Positions 30,590 through 40,683 of a DNA stretch of 64,000 bases are shown in pieces. Within the stretch, counting starts at the first letter, position 1. Every line of letters starts with the position of its first letter. The position numbers were made by a program, and so were the translations under genes. This DNA is from Triatoma infestans (taxonomy: Eukaryota; Arthropoda; Insecta; Hemiptera; Reduviidae): contig JAAEAF010003494.1 of assembly GCA_011037195.1 (NCBI GenBank), positions 1-64,000 on the forward strand. Reading direction: 5' to 3'. The notes under the pieces are model-generated. The model made no database searches. It was not told the origin of the DNA and was given only the letters and a program-made list of their open reading frames with translations.

Positions 30590-31960
30590 AATAAGCAAAC
30601 TGCATCTAATTATGTTACATGTTGGTTAACATTACTATGTTGTACAGTTAGATTAGTAAAATTAGCTACATTAGGAGAACCCCTGCATTAAGGGTACTAA
30701 TGCAATATTCTGTGCTGGATATATAATTGAAGTTGCTAAAATTTCCTGTCATTCACTTGATGATTCCATTTTTGTCAGAATGAGCATTGTTTATTTTATG
30801 AATGAGTTGTTGAAGTTATTCTATTCTTTCGTCTCTAATGTTTGGTTCTGTATTTTTATATAGTTGTTTATTTATATTTATTTCTGTGTGAGCTCTTTGA
30901 ACTGTGCCTTCATCATTTCGTTTGTTAGTTATTCGGGCTGGATAAGTTTAGGCAGTATCTTGAACATGCTGAATTTCTTTTAGAAACAGACAATCAAGCT
31001 TTAAGTTGGCTTCTCGCTCATCCACGTCAATTAAGAAAAATAGGACGTTAGATTATGCGCATATCTTCCTTTAAGTTCAGGGTACAGCACATTAGGGGGG
31101 CCCAAAATATAATCGCTGATGCGCGATCACGAATGTATGATAACCCAGCAAATGCAACTACTTTTAAGGACTCTAAAGACAATAACCGAATTATAAAGCT
31201 TGTTCAGCCAACCAACTTTCCGGAAATTCCCATAAATTCAAATCAAGTTCTCGATCCATTGGCATATAGTGGTGTAAGCTCTCATCAGAGAAACAACCCG
31301 GAGCTTCTTCAAATTATGCTAAATTATGCTTCTACAAAATGTTTGTGTCCACGAGAATTCCGAAATTCTTTAGAATAACTTGTGGAATCAACAATTATTT
31401 TATTTATTTATTTTTATTTTTATTTCGTTATGTTAATAATTTTCCCTGACTGTACTATTTCTGGTAATTGTAGAAAGGGATCCTCATTCGTTAAAAAGGC
31501 AAATTTATTTTTACTGGCTATAGCAAATGATGTTTGTGATAACATTTTGTACTTATTTTCGTTATATTGTGCTAATTTTACTGGGCAATCTTTATAAGCA
31601 GATTTATGGGCCCCATTACAATGAACGTAAACGGGTGGTGACTTACTTACTGACGAACATTCTCTAATATTGTGGTTTCCAGAATTCGCATCTCGGTTAA
31701 CTTCTGCACTGCTCTTCAGCGTGCCTAAATCTCAATCAGTTCTGACACTGTCTCAGTGGTAGTACTACTCTGCAAATTGCTCCACATAATTAACATAATC
31801 GGGCAATTTTTCGCTGTCGAATGTAATGAAACAGACCGATATGTTTTGTATGGTCATTTTATTGTCTATATTTTGCGAGTAACAAGTCTTACCAAAACTA
31901 CGACTATTGGCGAGTTTAATTCAGTCTATATATGTGTTTCCCTGAGCGTGGTATCAAGAA
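30590..31960 (-). pseudogene. ORF1 of I-like copy 2, interrupted
   Basis: Matches the ORF1 of copy 1 on both sides of a gypsy fragment at 30,935-31,322. The zinc-knuckle zone lies near 31,600-31,700. The 5-prime end is replaced by a U repeat at about 31,963. Confidence 0.7.
30935..31322 (+). pseudogene. Gypsy fragment C (RNase H to integrase linker)
   Basis: Corresponds to 7099-7475 of copy A, starting mid-RNase H (F-G-L-D-K-F-R-Q-Y-L) and ending at N-N-P-E-L-L. It has no LTR or duplication at its ends. It carries the same TAG for Trp (31,049-31,051) as copies A and B. Confidence 0.8.
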
Positions 31961-31962
31961 AA

Positions 31963-32185
31963 TCGCCAGAGCCATTTTTGAGAAAATGAAAGTGAAAAAA
32001 ATCATTTAGTAAAGTGGTAAAGTAAACGCACTTCCGGTCATCCGATTTTTTCAAACTCGCAATTTCAACAAAATATTTTGTTCTAATTAGCATTATTTAG
32101 ATGGCAGAATGTATAGTGAACTGAAATAGCACTTTAGAGGACAACCCACCCACCCCTCTCTCCTAAAAGTGACATTAAATGCAGT
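31963..32185 (+). repeat. U repeat fragment
   Basis: CATTTAGTAAAGTGG, CACTTCCGGTCATCCGATTTTT and GAAATAGCACTTTAGAGGA, as in other U units. Confidence 0.65.
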
Positions 32186-32380
32186 AAAATGAAAACTGCA
32201 AAAAAAAAAACAGGAAAAAGTTGCTTATCGTGTGCGCACTCAAACAAACCGAGGCAACAGGAAAGCGACAGAGGCAAAATAGTAGCGCAACAAAAAGTCG
32301 CCAGTGCGCACCCGCTCTTACATGTTTATGTAAAAGTAAATATGCCCTTTTCATTTGTGTCGCTTGGGTGCTTGAGTGAT

Positions 32381-32754
32381 TTATATGTTTTATAGTGAGT
32401 ATTTTTTGTATAAAAAGTAGCCTCTGGAGTCTTAATTTTCCTTATTTCAACCAGTATTGTATTGTTTTGACTATAAAAACCGATTTGTAATGTGGGAAGG
32501 GTGGTGCCCTTAATAACTATAGACCGATTGAACCTTAAACAAAAAGGTACATTTTGAACATCAATCAATACATAAACATTATAAATAAAATACAGAATGT
32601 GTTTAAATTATGAAATAAAGTTACCTTAAACAAACGATCGGTTTTTATAGTTAATTAAACAATACTGGTTGAACTAACAAAGAATAATTAAAACCGCAGA
32701 AAATGATGGCAACTTTTTAAAGGTATAAAAGATACTCACTATAAAACATATGTT
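32381..32754. mobile_element. Foldback MITE, about 375 bp
   Basis: The left arm (32,381-32,480; ATATGTTTTATAGTGAGTAT, TTCAACCAGTATTGT, GACTATAAAAACCGAT) is inverted at 32,640-32,754. The two arms are diverged but in register for about 110 bp. It ends directly at the LTR of gypsy copy B and is unrelated to the other MITE family. Confidence 0.7.
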
Positions 32755-32755
32755 A

Positions 32756-32850
32756 TGTGCCGTTGTTGTTTCTTGTTTGAAGATGCCGCGCCGCAGAAGG
32801 CACCACTTGGTTAAAGTGTAGTAATTTTACAGTCAGTCATTTCTGGCTCT
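32756..32850 (+). repeat. Partial 5-prime LTR of gypsy copy B
   Basis: TGTGCCGTTGTTG..GTTTGAAGATGCCGCGCCGCAG aligns with the start of the LTR at 43,207. The remainder is deleted. Confidence 0.7.
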
Positions 32851-32928
32851 GCCAGAAGCTTTATTAAACAGAGTTTTTTTGAAAAGTTGAGAGGGAAATT
32901 AACTATAAAAGAAGTAAAGTAATGTAAA

Positions 32929-33543
32929 GTGACTTGTGTCACAGCTTCGGATGTACCTTTACAAATAACAAATGCGGCCGACATTAAGATAAAGATTGAT
33001 AGATATACCTGGAAATTTAGATTACTAATAAGCCCAAAACTAACTACCGATATTATTTTGGGGTCTGATTTCATAAATCACACTGGTTTGATAATTAATA
33101 TGAGTGATAAGACAATATTGTTTCCCTTTGATTCTCTGAATGCTATCCCATTATGTTCCCCTACGAACAACAGAAACAGCCAAGACGCAACTTTTGCCCC
33201 AAATACGCAGTACTTCAGAGGAAGGTAATAGTCCGCTTCCGGACTTTAGTCATTTGGAACCCTCAAGGGCCGGCAAAGTAAAGGATATAATTCTCAGTTT
33301 TCCAGAAGTTTTCACATCCCGTTAGGTTTCACTGAACTTATAGAATATAAAATCGAACTCTCCGATCCAAAGCCTGTAAAGTTACACCCCGTATCGTTTA
33401 TCACCCCCTAAGAAGGAAATTCTTCGACAGGAGGTTGACGAGTTATTGAAGAAAGATGTGATCGAACCCTCAAACTCAAATTAAAGTAGTCCCATGTTTT
33501 TGGTACCATGTTAGGGAGATGGCCATTTTCGAGCGGTAATCGA
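32929..33543 (+). pseudogene. Gypsy copy B protease and start of RT
   Basis: 32,929-33,228 is open and has I-I-L-G-S-D-F-I-N-H, a C-terminal protease signature. The D-T/S-G end is missing. From 33,230 frame-shifted pieces give L-P-D-F-S-H-L, R-L-S-P-P-K-K-E-I-L and V-D-E-L-L-K-K-D-V-I-E-P-S, the lead-in to the RT fingers. It ends at the errantivirus insertion. Confidence 0.8.
33540..33543 (+). repeat. 4-bp target duplication, left
   Basis: TCGA, matched at 40,684-40,687. Confidence 0.8.
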
Positions 33544-33773
33544 AGTTATATTTCAAGAACCCTAAATTAGCTTTTTAAAAACAATTTATTTAATGTTAGT
33601 ACAATAATAGTTAAATGACAATATATAATACACTAGATAACTATAGGTAATTAGATGTGAACTGTATGAAGGTGAGCGGAGAACTGCCTGCCTGCTGGTC
33701 GGTGGCTGTATTTATATGAAATCAGCCTCTGCTGACTCGGCATTGGTACTTTTCCTATGGATGCGTCATAACT
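33544..33773 (-). repeat. 3-prime LTR of errantivirus
   Basis: 230 bp. On the sense strand it has a TATA-like CATATAAATAC (about 33,710-33,720) and an AATAAA signal (33,585-33,590). Confidence 0.93.
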
Positions 33774-33784
33774 CCTCCCTCCTT
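33774..33784 (-). other. Polypurine tract
   Basis: Sense AGGAGGGAGG abuts the LTR start AGTTATG. It overlaps the env stop codon. Confidence 0.8.
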
Positions 33785-35387
33785 AAGTTTGGAGCTCCTG
33801 CGACAAATGGCATGAGAGTCCGGGGTAGGCAGAGGTTGGTGCTTGCTGTAGAGGCATGGTTTGTGGCTGGGTTCCACCTTGCTGTGGATTTGGTTTCCTT
33901 CTACAGACATAGTAGAAATATAAGAAACATAATGATAATAAGAGGGCTATCGCCATTATGAGGTAGTAGTAAATAGTCGCTGAACTACTGGGCGTCTCCT
34001 CCAGGTGTTCCAGTGGTTCCATTCTGAGGTTAATTTGGTGTAAGTCTTCGAATGAGATGTTCAGGTTGGTGTGTGTGTATACTGGGGCAGTAGTTACTAT
34101 GCCCTTGGAGTCCTTGTATATGTGGATGGCTTTGCTGTCTAGTAGGGTCTCGTCTTTGGTCACCTTTATGAGGCTGGTATTGGTGAGGAACATGGTGTCG
34201 TTGCGGTCGCCTCTGTTCACTACGATTCTCTTAGTTCTGAAGGTCAGATAGTAGTCAACAAAGGGGATGTATTTGATGAATGGTGTGCTTGATGTATATA
34301 CCGTCTTGCATGCTACTAGGTCGATGTTGGTGATAATTTGCCGAATGCAGTCGTTTTGGATGCTGGTTTTGTTGTGGCAGTACATAGCACTGTTGATTTC
34401 CTCACAGGTGGCTGTAAATAACTCATCTTGGGTTTTTAGGATCAAAGGTGGGTGGACATGAATTGTCAGGAGGTGATTGTCCCTTTCTATAGGATAGGAC
34501 AGAAGGAAGTATGTCTCAAGAGGAGAGGTTTTTAGTGGAACGTTAATAAAGTAGTAGATGTTCCATTTTTTTATCGAGCAGTGTACCTTGCTCAATTGCC
34601 AAAGTGCTTCCATGTCCGGGGTTACGAATGTTACATTATGAGATTTTTGCAGTGACTCGAGATCTCTGAGAAGAAAGATGCTGGAATGTATTGTGTTTAG
34701 TCTACAGAATTCCAGAGAGTTTTCCATGTCGTCAATTTTGTTGGCGATAAGGACCAGGTTAAAGAGGATAGAATTAAATTGTTGGTTCAGTTCAATTTGG
34801 CTTACTATAGGGTTGGAGAAGAAGGTGGTCATTTTTTCGTTGTTGTTGCGTATAATCTGGATGTCATGGTTGAATTCTTCGATTACTTTTTTGTTTATTG
34901 CCATCTGATTTTTTAGGTTGTTTTGGAGGTGAAAACTGTTACGTTCGATTGTGTTTATAATTTTGTCGTACCTTTCTTTGTCGTCACTGTCCATATTTCC
35001 GGTTAGCCAGGATATGGCTTTACCTAGGCCGTTAATGAGTCCACGTTTAGGTCTGGATTTGTTGAGAGTTAAATGATCTAACTTATTGCGAAGGTAATAA
35101 TAATATTTAAAGAGCGACTTTATCTGGTTTGTTTTGTTGAGGTGATATGTAGTGCTAATCACGTTAAGAGTCTTATCTAGTTCTATGTCAAGTAGTTGTA
35201 CGTCAGCAATATGAATGAAAGTATAGTATCTGTCTATGACGTAAGCTGGGTTGAATGCGATGGGCAAAACCCCCGGTCCATGCATGAGGTCAGTTATCTC
35301 TAGGCCATTGGCTACATTCCCCGCCGTCAGCAGTTGCAATGTGTGTATCGTTATCAGCAGTTGGAATGTGTGAGTCATAGTTTGCAT
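33783..35387 (-). CDS. env: Errantivirus envelope (Env) glycoprotein
   Basis: 534 uninterrupted codons. The N-terminus is hydrophobic (residues about 8-25), as for a signal peptide. Residues 112-115 read R-P-K-R, a furin-type site, followed by G-L-I-N-G-L-G-K-A-I, the fusion-peptide-like segment of the errantivirus/baculovirus F-protein family. A single membrane segment lies at about residues 472-495, followed by a 39-residue cytoplasmic tail rich in Gln and Pro. Several N-x-S/T sites are present. The length is near the family norm. The ATG lies inside the end of pol (98-nt overlap), so expression would need a spliced subgenomic RNA, as known for gypsy. The open frame contrasts with the damaged gag and pol. 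Confidence 0.9.
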   Translation of the reverse strand: MQTMTHTFQLLITIHTLQLLTAGNVANGLEITDLMHGPGVLPIAFNPAYVIDRYYTFIHIADVQLLDIELDKTLNVISTTYHLNKTNQIKSLFKYYYYLRNKLDHLTLNKSRPKRGLINGLGKAISWLTGNMDSDDKERYDKIINTIERNSFHLQNNLKNQMAINKKVIEEFNHDIQIIRNNNEKMTTFFSNPIVSQIELNQQFNSILFNLVLIANKIDDMENSLEFCRLNTIHSSIFLLRDLESLQKSHNVTFVTPDMEALWQLSKVHCSIKKWNIYYFINVPLKTSPLETYFLLSYPIERDNHLLTIHVHPPLILKTQDELFTATCEEINSAMYCHNKTSIQNDCIRQIITNIDLVACKTVYTSSTPFIKYIPFVDYYLTFRTKRIVVNRGDRNDTMFLTNTSLIKVTKDETLLDSKAIHIYKDSKGIVTTAPVYTHTNLNISFEDLHQINLRMEPLEHLEETPSSSATIYYYLIMAIALLLSLCFLYFYYVCRRKPNPQQGGTQPQTMPLQQAPTSAYPGLSCHLSQELQT

Positions 35388-38300
35388 CTGCGTCTGTAAC
35401 AGAGATAGTTCGTTGTGTGAACTTCCTTGGTCTTTTTAATAGATTAGGGTGGACTTTAAAAGATTTCTTTTGAGTAGTTACTAGCTTAGTCTTTTGGGAA
35501 TAGTTTCCTCTTTTAAACTTTGGTTTGGCTTTGCCGTATTGCTTGTCGCGTATGTAAATTTCACCTTCCGGGATTTCTATATTTTCTCTCGTTTGATTCA
35601 GTCTGTTAGTTCGTGTTTCTTTTTCTTTTTCTATGATCTTTTTCAGTGCGTTTGTTATTCGTTCTTTGTCCTCGTGATATTCCTTGACTTTCTGTTCCAA
35701 AATCAGGTCCTGAGCGTAAGTGGTAGTCTGTATTCCAAAGGTGATGTCATTAGGCGTCATTCTTAAGTTAGAGACAATGGCGTTATTATAGGCTATTAAT
35801 CCTAGTCTCAGGATTTTATTGAGGGGGTAGTCTTTTTCCATGTTTTATGACGTTCATAATTTCAATTAGCGTTGAGTGGGCTCTGTTTATTAGTCCGTTA
35901 GAGTCTGAGTGGTTTGGGGTAGTGAAGTGTGTGTTGACGTTATTGTATTTTAGGAAATTCTCAACCAGTCCGTTCCTGAATTCTGTTTCGTTGTCGAATT
36001 GGATTGTCTTAGGGCAAGGGAATAGACTTAAGTAGTGTTCTAGGGTGGTGACGATTTCGTTAGCGGAAGAGGTTCTAATTACTTGTCCGTATAACCTTTT
36101 AGAAAAGCAGTCTATCAATGTGAAAATTTGTTTTCCGTCATAGTGTAGTATGTCTCCTTGTAGTCTCTCGAAAGGTTTGGAAGGAGTAGGGGTAATTTCA
36201 TAGGCCTGTCTTATTGGTCTCCGTTCGTACTTGACCTCTTTGCAGAGGGCGCAATTGTTAATTGTCTTTGTTATTAATTCTAACATCTTGGGCCAGTAGT
36301 ATCGCTGCGATAAATTGTTGTAAACCTCATGAATACCTCTATGTGCGGTCTTGCCTACATGTCGGTTTAAGATTATTTCCTCCTGCTCTGAGGTGTCAGT
36401 TACGTCGAGTCTTTTGGTGTAGTACCGCTTGAGTTTGACCGTAGGAAACTTTTCTTTTACTATGTTTGTCAGGTGGGCAAAGATTTGGTCGTAGATTTGT
36501 TCGTCAATGGAGTTTTCGATAGGAGGTGAACACAGGACGCCATATGTATGGTTCGGTTGTAAGTATTCTAGGCAGTATTCGTCGATGTCGTTGGAGTACG
36601 GATACCTAGTGTACCAGTTGTACCTAGTTTTGTTGAAAGGTCTGTCAATTGGGACTTTCGTCTCGGGATTACCGCGGGTCAGGATAATTTGGAATTTTTC
36701 TACGTTAATGCAACGGGTCTTGTCGTCCATTATTTTAATTTGGCTGTTAGAGGATTCTTGAGAGTGCTGCGTTTGCAAGCTCTCATTGTCGCCTTCGTCA
36801 GTAATGTTTAGAACTCGTGCTAGGTCTTCTAGGATTTCGTCACTGGTTTCAGGTGAAGGGGCAGAAAGGAATTCGTTTAGGATTTCTTCTGGATTTGGAG
36901 AAGAGGTTTCTACGGCGTTTAGGTTTTGTTCCTCTGGTGGGTTTCGTGATAGAGCGTCTGCTACTACGTTAGTTTTTCCCTGTACGTACTTGACGTCGAA
37001 GTCAAAGTCTGCCAGTTGTAGTTTCCATCGTATAAGCTTAGAATTTGGCTCTTTGAGATTGTGTAGCCATTGTAGTGGTTTATGGTCAGTCTGTATAGTG
37101 AATTTACGTCCGTAGATGTATGGTCTAAAGTGTTTGCAGGCCCAAACTATGGCCAGTAGTTCTTTTTCTATAGTGGAATAGTTTTTCTCCTGTCTGTTTA
37201 GTGTGCGAGAGGCAAAGGAAATAGGGAGGTCTTTCCCGTCTATGTTCTGGGATAGGACTGCTCCGATAGCATAATTGGAGGCGTCTGTGGTGAGGATAAA
37301 GGGTTTCTCGAAGTTAGGCAATTGCAGGATGGGACTATTCTGTAGAAGGGATTTCAACGTCTCAAAGGCTTGTTTATAGCTGTCGTCAATTATGATGTCC
37401 TTGTCCTTTCTTAGTGAGAGGGTTAGAGGTCTGGCTATTTTGGCATAATTTTTGATCATTTTTCGGTAGTAGCCTGTAAGTCCGAGAAATTGTTTGATTT
37501 GTTTCTGTGTCTTGGGAAGTGGAAATTTCGCAATAGCGTCTAGTTTGGCCGGGTTAGGTTGTATACCCTTGTCGGAAATGATGTGTCCTAAGAAGAGAAG
37601 TTCGCGTTTGAAGAATTCCGTCTTGTCAAGTTGAATCTTTAGATTGTGTTGTCTAAGCTTGTCAAAGACCGTCTTAAGGTGCTTTATATGTTCGTCCAAG
37701 CTGTCTGAAAAGATAATAATGTCGTCGTGATACTAGTACGTTAGGGATCCTGGAAAAGAGGGAATTTACGGCTCGTTGAAATGTGGGAGGCGCATTCCTA
37801 AGCCCGAAAGGCATGCGCAGGAATTCGTAATGTCCGCTTTCCGTCGAGAATGCTGTCTTGGGAACTGATTCGGGGTCCATTTCGATTTGATGGAACCCGG
37901 AAGCTAAGTCAATTGCTGAGAAGTAAGTCGCGCGTCCTATTTTACCGAATAAGTCTTCAATGTTAGAAAGGGGGAATTTGTCCTCGATTGTCTTGTTGTT
38001 GAGTTTGTGGTAGTCTATGACCATTCTTATTTTCTTTTTACCGGAGGCGTCTGGTTTCTTTGGCACTACCCAGATTGGGCTGTTGTAGGGGGAATTCGAA
38101 TGCTGTATTATTTTATTTTCTAGTAGTTTGTCAACTTCAATTTGTACGTCTTTCCGATATATTTCCGGGTACCTATAATTTCGCGTGTATACGGGGTTTT
38201 CGTCAGTCGTTCGAATTTTATGTTTCAGTAAGTCCGTGCAGCTTAGTTTGTCATGCTCTCTTTTGATTATTTGGGGGTAGTTCTTTATTAATTCTATTAT

Positions 38301-39055
38301 CTTATTCTTTTCCTCTGAGTTCATGTGCTCAGTTCTTATTAGTTTAGGAATTTCATTTTTTATTTCTCTTAACCTAAGTTTGTCGGACATTTCGGGACAA
38401 TTGGTCACTACTACGTCCGGTATGTTTATACTAGTTTCCTGCGGTTCGTCGACATCCATGGGTTCAGGGCAAATGGCCATGACTTCCTTGGACTCAACTT
38501 TACACAGAATTTTATTATTGTTAACATTATACAGTCCTTCTTTTACGGTACACTTCTCATTAATTTTTATATCTTCATTTACTAATCCGTACCTTAGTTC
38601 TTTATTTCTAATTGGTAATTCTATGAAATTGACACCTTGCTCTATGTTGATTATATTTGGAACGTCGCTTGTGGCGTTAAGGGTGAATTTCAGGGGGATT
38701 GTGCCTTGAGGATAGGAAAGGACATTATTGTTTAGGTCTATACTCATGCCAAGTTCTTGCATGGTCTTATGGCCTAATAGGATGTCATATTTGTCTGAGA
38801 AAGGAAACAAATGGAATTTGGTTTGGAGGTTTACGTTGAAGGTTTCTAGGATGTTGAATTTACATGAGGATTCTCCCTGCTTCTTACCTGCGGGAGTGGA
38901 CATTATGAAGGGATCTTTTACTAATAGGGCGTTAGCGGGAACCACATTTGGATTGATATAATTTTCCGATGAGCCTGTGTCTATTAGCCATTTGAGGCCA
39001 GATTTGTCTACGAAGTGGGGTAGTGATTTGTTTACGAGGTTTAAGCTAAATTCGG
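35290..39055 (-). pseudogene. pol: Errantivirus Pol (PR-RT-RNH-IN), frameshifted
   Basis: Begins in a -1 frame overlapping the end of gag, where a C-run slippery sequence lies (39,054-39,059). Protease D-T-G is at 38,973-38,981. RT motifs L-A-S-G-F-H-Q-I and F-G-L-R-N-A-P-P-T-F are intact. Near 37,733-37,740 the frame shifts, so the Y-x-D-D motif (37,721-37,732) is read only in the next frame, fitting loss of a TA pair. RNase H follows (T-T-D-A-S-N-Y-A, E-K-E-L-L-A-I, T-D-H-K-P-L, V-A-D-A-L-S-R), then an H-x3-H/C-x2-C integrase zinc site. The integrase core has G-D-I-L-H and F-D-N-E-T-E-F, but Asn replaces the expected Glu in the N-R-A-H-S-T-L segment. A second shift at an A-run near 35,835 separates the C-terminal part (35,841-35,290). 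Confidence 0.9.
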
Positions 39056-40183
39056 GGGGCCTTCTTGGCTCTCGTGGCCATCGTCTAAAAAATGCTCAAA
39101 TTTTTCTATTATCTTGTCTATAGAATTTTCTAGGCGGGAAAGTCTGTCCTCATATGTTTTACCTGGTTCAGTATAATTTTCAGGTGGATCTTCATTTTGG
39201 CAGTGGGTCAATTCGTGTGGAGAAATGTAGTCTTTGAAACGGGGTCTGCCTGCGGTTCGCATGGACACCGTGTTTTGAGAGAAGTAGCCAGGAAGTAGTC
39301 TTGGTCGATTAAAGGGGTGATCAGGATTGTTCGGGTGATTAGGATGATAAGATTGTCCGACGTTTGGTCGTTGAGGTTGTGACTGGTAACGAGAGGTCTG
39401 AGGCGTAGGTTCTATAGGTTTGGGATATTCAATTGGTTGATAGTGATAGTTAGGGGCTGGAGCCCTAGGGACGTTTGGTACAAAGTGTTGTGGGCTTGGT
39501 CTGTAAGAGTATTGCTGTCTGTAAGGCTGTTGGGGTTGGTTGTAAGGATTTGGTTTTCTGAAGGGTTGGTTAGGCCTTTTAGGACCGTGGGAGGAATTTA
39601 AATTAGCCACAATAAATGAACATTTGTTATAAATTATGCTCCGTACTTCGTCTAGAGTGCTGGGGTCGAATATCATGATATGGTTGCTTAATGTAGGAGG
39701 CAAGCATTTATAGATATGAAAAATTATTTCTTTGTCTACTCTTGTTATTATTTGTTTTAGTGTGTCTGCTGTAAGTCCGTCTAGTTTGAGTCTAATATAA
39801 ACCAAATTGCGCAACTCCTGTATCCTATTGACGAAGTCAATGGGAGACTCTCTAGCATGCATTTTAGTCTGGAAAATTTCGTCTTTTAGTATCTCTTAAG
39901 ACCTCGAGTCGGCAAAACTTTCTCTTAAATATTTTAATAAATTTAATAAGTGATCTACGTTATTGGAAAGGAGTACGTTTCTAGCAGGCCCTACTAACCT
40001 ACTTTTTACTTTTATGAACAGGATATTATGATTATAGTCTCTTTCCGCTATATTCTCTGCACAAACTGTAGCGTAAGCACTTTCCACAATTTCGCAAAAG
40101 AACGCCAGCTCCGAAGGGTTTCCGTCGAAGTAGGGAATGTGGTCGTAGTCTTCTTTTGATATTTTATAGTTTATTTGGGCCAT
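39041..40183 (-). pseudogene. gag: Errantivirus Gag with an in-frame stop
   Basis: Opens M-A-Q-I-N-Y-K and runs 95 codons to TAA at 39,896-39,898. The same frame then continues through E-I-L-K-D-E-I-F-Q-T-K-M to 39,041, about 380 codons in all. The second half is rich in Pro, Gln, Tyr and Asn and has no C-C-H-C zinc knuckle, as in many insect errantiviruses. The C-terminus has a short coiled stretch (R-L-S-R-L-E-N-S-I-D-K-I). The single stop separates otherwise continuous coding sequence. Confidence 0.88.
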
Positions 40184-40434
40184 TTCGGGGATGGTTTCTT
40201 TAGGGAGAATTAATTTAGAAGGTTTAAGGACAGATGAGCTACTTACAGGTTTTAAGCGTTGTTGTTGACTCGCCAGCTTGCTTCTCTTTTATCGTCTGCG
40301 GATGGTCCTGGTTCTTGCGGGTCGAGTACTGCGAACAAGCCACTGATGTGGGAGCTTCAAGTCTTCTTTGATGTGGTGAGACGAATGGTCGCACTGTGAG
40401 ACAAGTGGTCGCACTAGACTTATAAGCTTTCGCA

Positions 40435-40454
40435 GTCCCTGTTCGCGGGCGCCA
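40435..40454 (-). other. Primer-binding site, tRNA-Lys-like
   Basis: The sense strand reads TGGCGCCCG, then two extra bases, then AACAGGGAC, directly after the LTR. Apart from the 2-base insertion it complements the 3-prime end of a tRNA-Lys(UUU). Confidence 0.7.
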
Positions 40455-40683
40455 GTTATATTTCAAGAACCCTAAATTAGCTTTTTAAAAACAATTTATT
40501 TAATGTTAGTACAATAATAGTTAAATGACAATATATAATACACTAGATAACTATAGGTAATTAGATGTGAACTGTATGAAGGTGAGCGGAGAACTGCCTG
40601 CCTGCTGGTCGGTGGCTGTATTTATATGAAATCAGCCTCTGCTGACTCGGCATTGGTACTTTTCCTATGGATGCGTCATAACT
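40454..40683 (-). repeat. 5-prime LTR of errantivirus
   Basis: 230 bp, same sequence as 33,544-33,773 by direct reading. The right target duplication TCGA follows at 40,684-40,687. Confidence 0.93.

Larger units (their letters stand above)
27417..31960 (-). mobile_element. I-like non-LTR retrotransposon, copy 2
   Basis: The longest copy. Minus-strand order: ORF1 (31,960 to 30,590, interrupted by a gypsy fragment), RTE fragment (plus strand), endonuclease, RT with an internal deletion, RNase H and a C-terminal zinc-binding segment. The presence of RNase H after RT points to the I superclade. It is dead throughout. Confidence 0.85.
33544..40683 (-). mobile_element. Errantivirus-type endogenous LTR element with env
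   Basis: 7,140 bp, minus strand, flanked by 4-bp TCGA duplications. It has two 230-bp LTRs that read as identical, beginning AGTTATGAC and ending ATATAACT on the sense strand (the AGT..ACT ends of the gypsy group). Sense order is LTR, primer-binding site, gag, pol, env, polypurine tract, LTR. Identical LTRs imply a recent insertion, yet gag and pol are broken. It sits in reverse orientation inside gypsy copy B. Confidence 0.93.

Noticed and set aside
33716..37115. Plus-strand frames across the errantivirus
   Set aside because: Antisense of gag, pol and env; no independent motifs.
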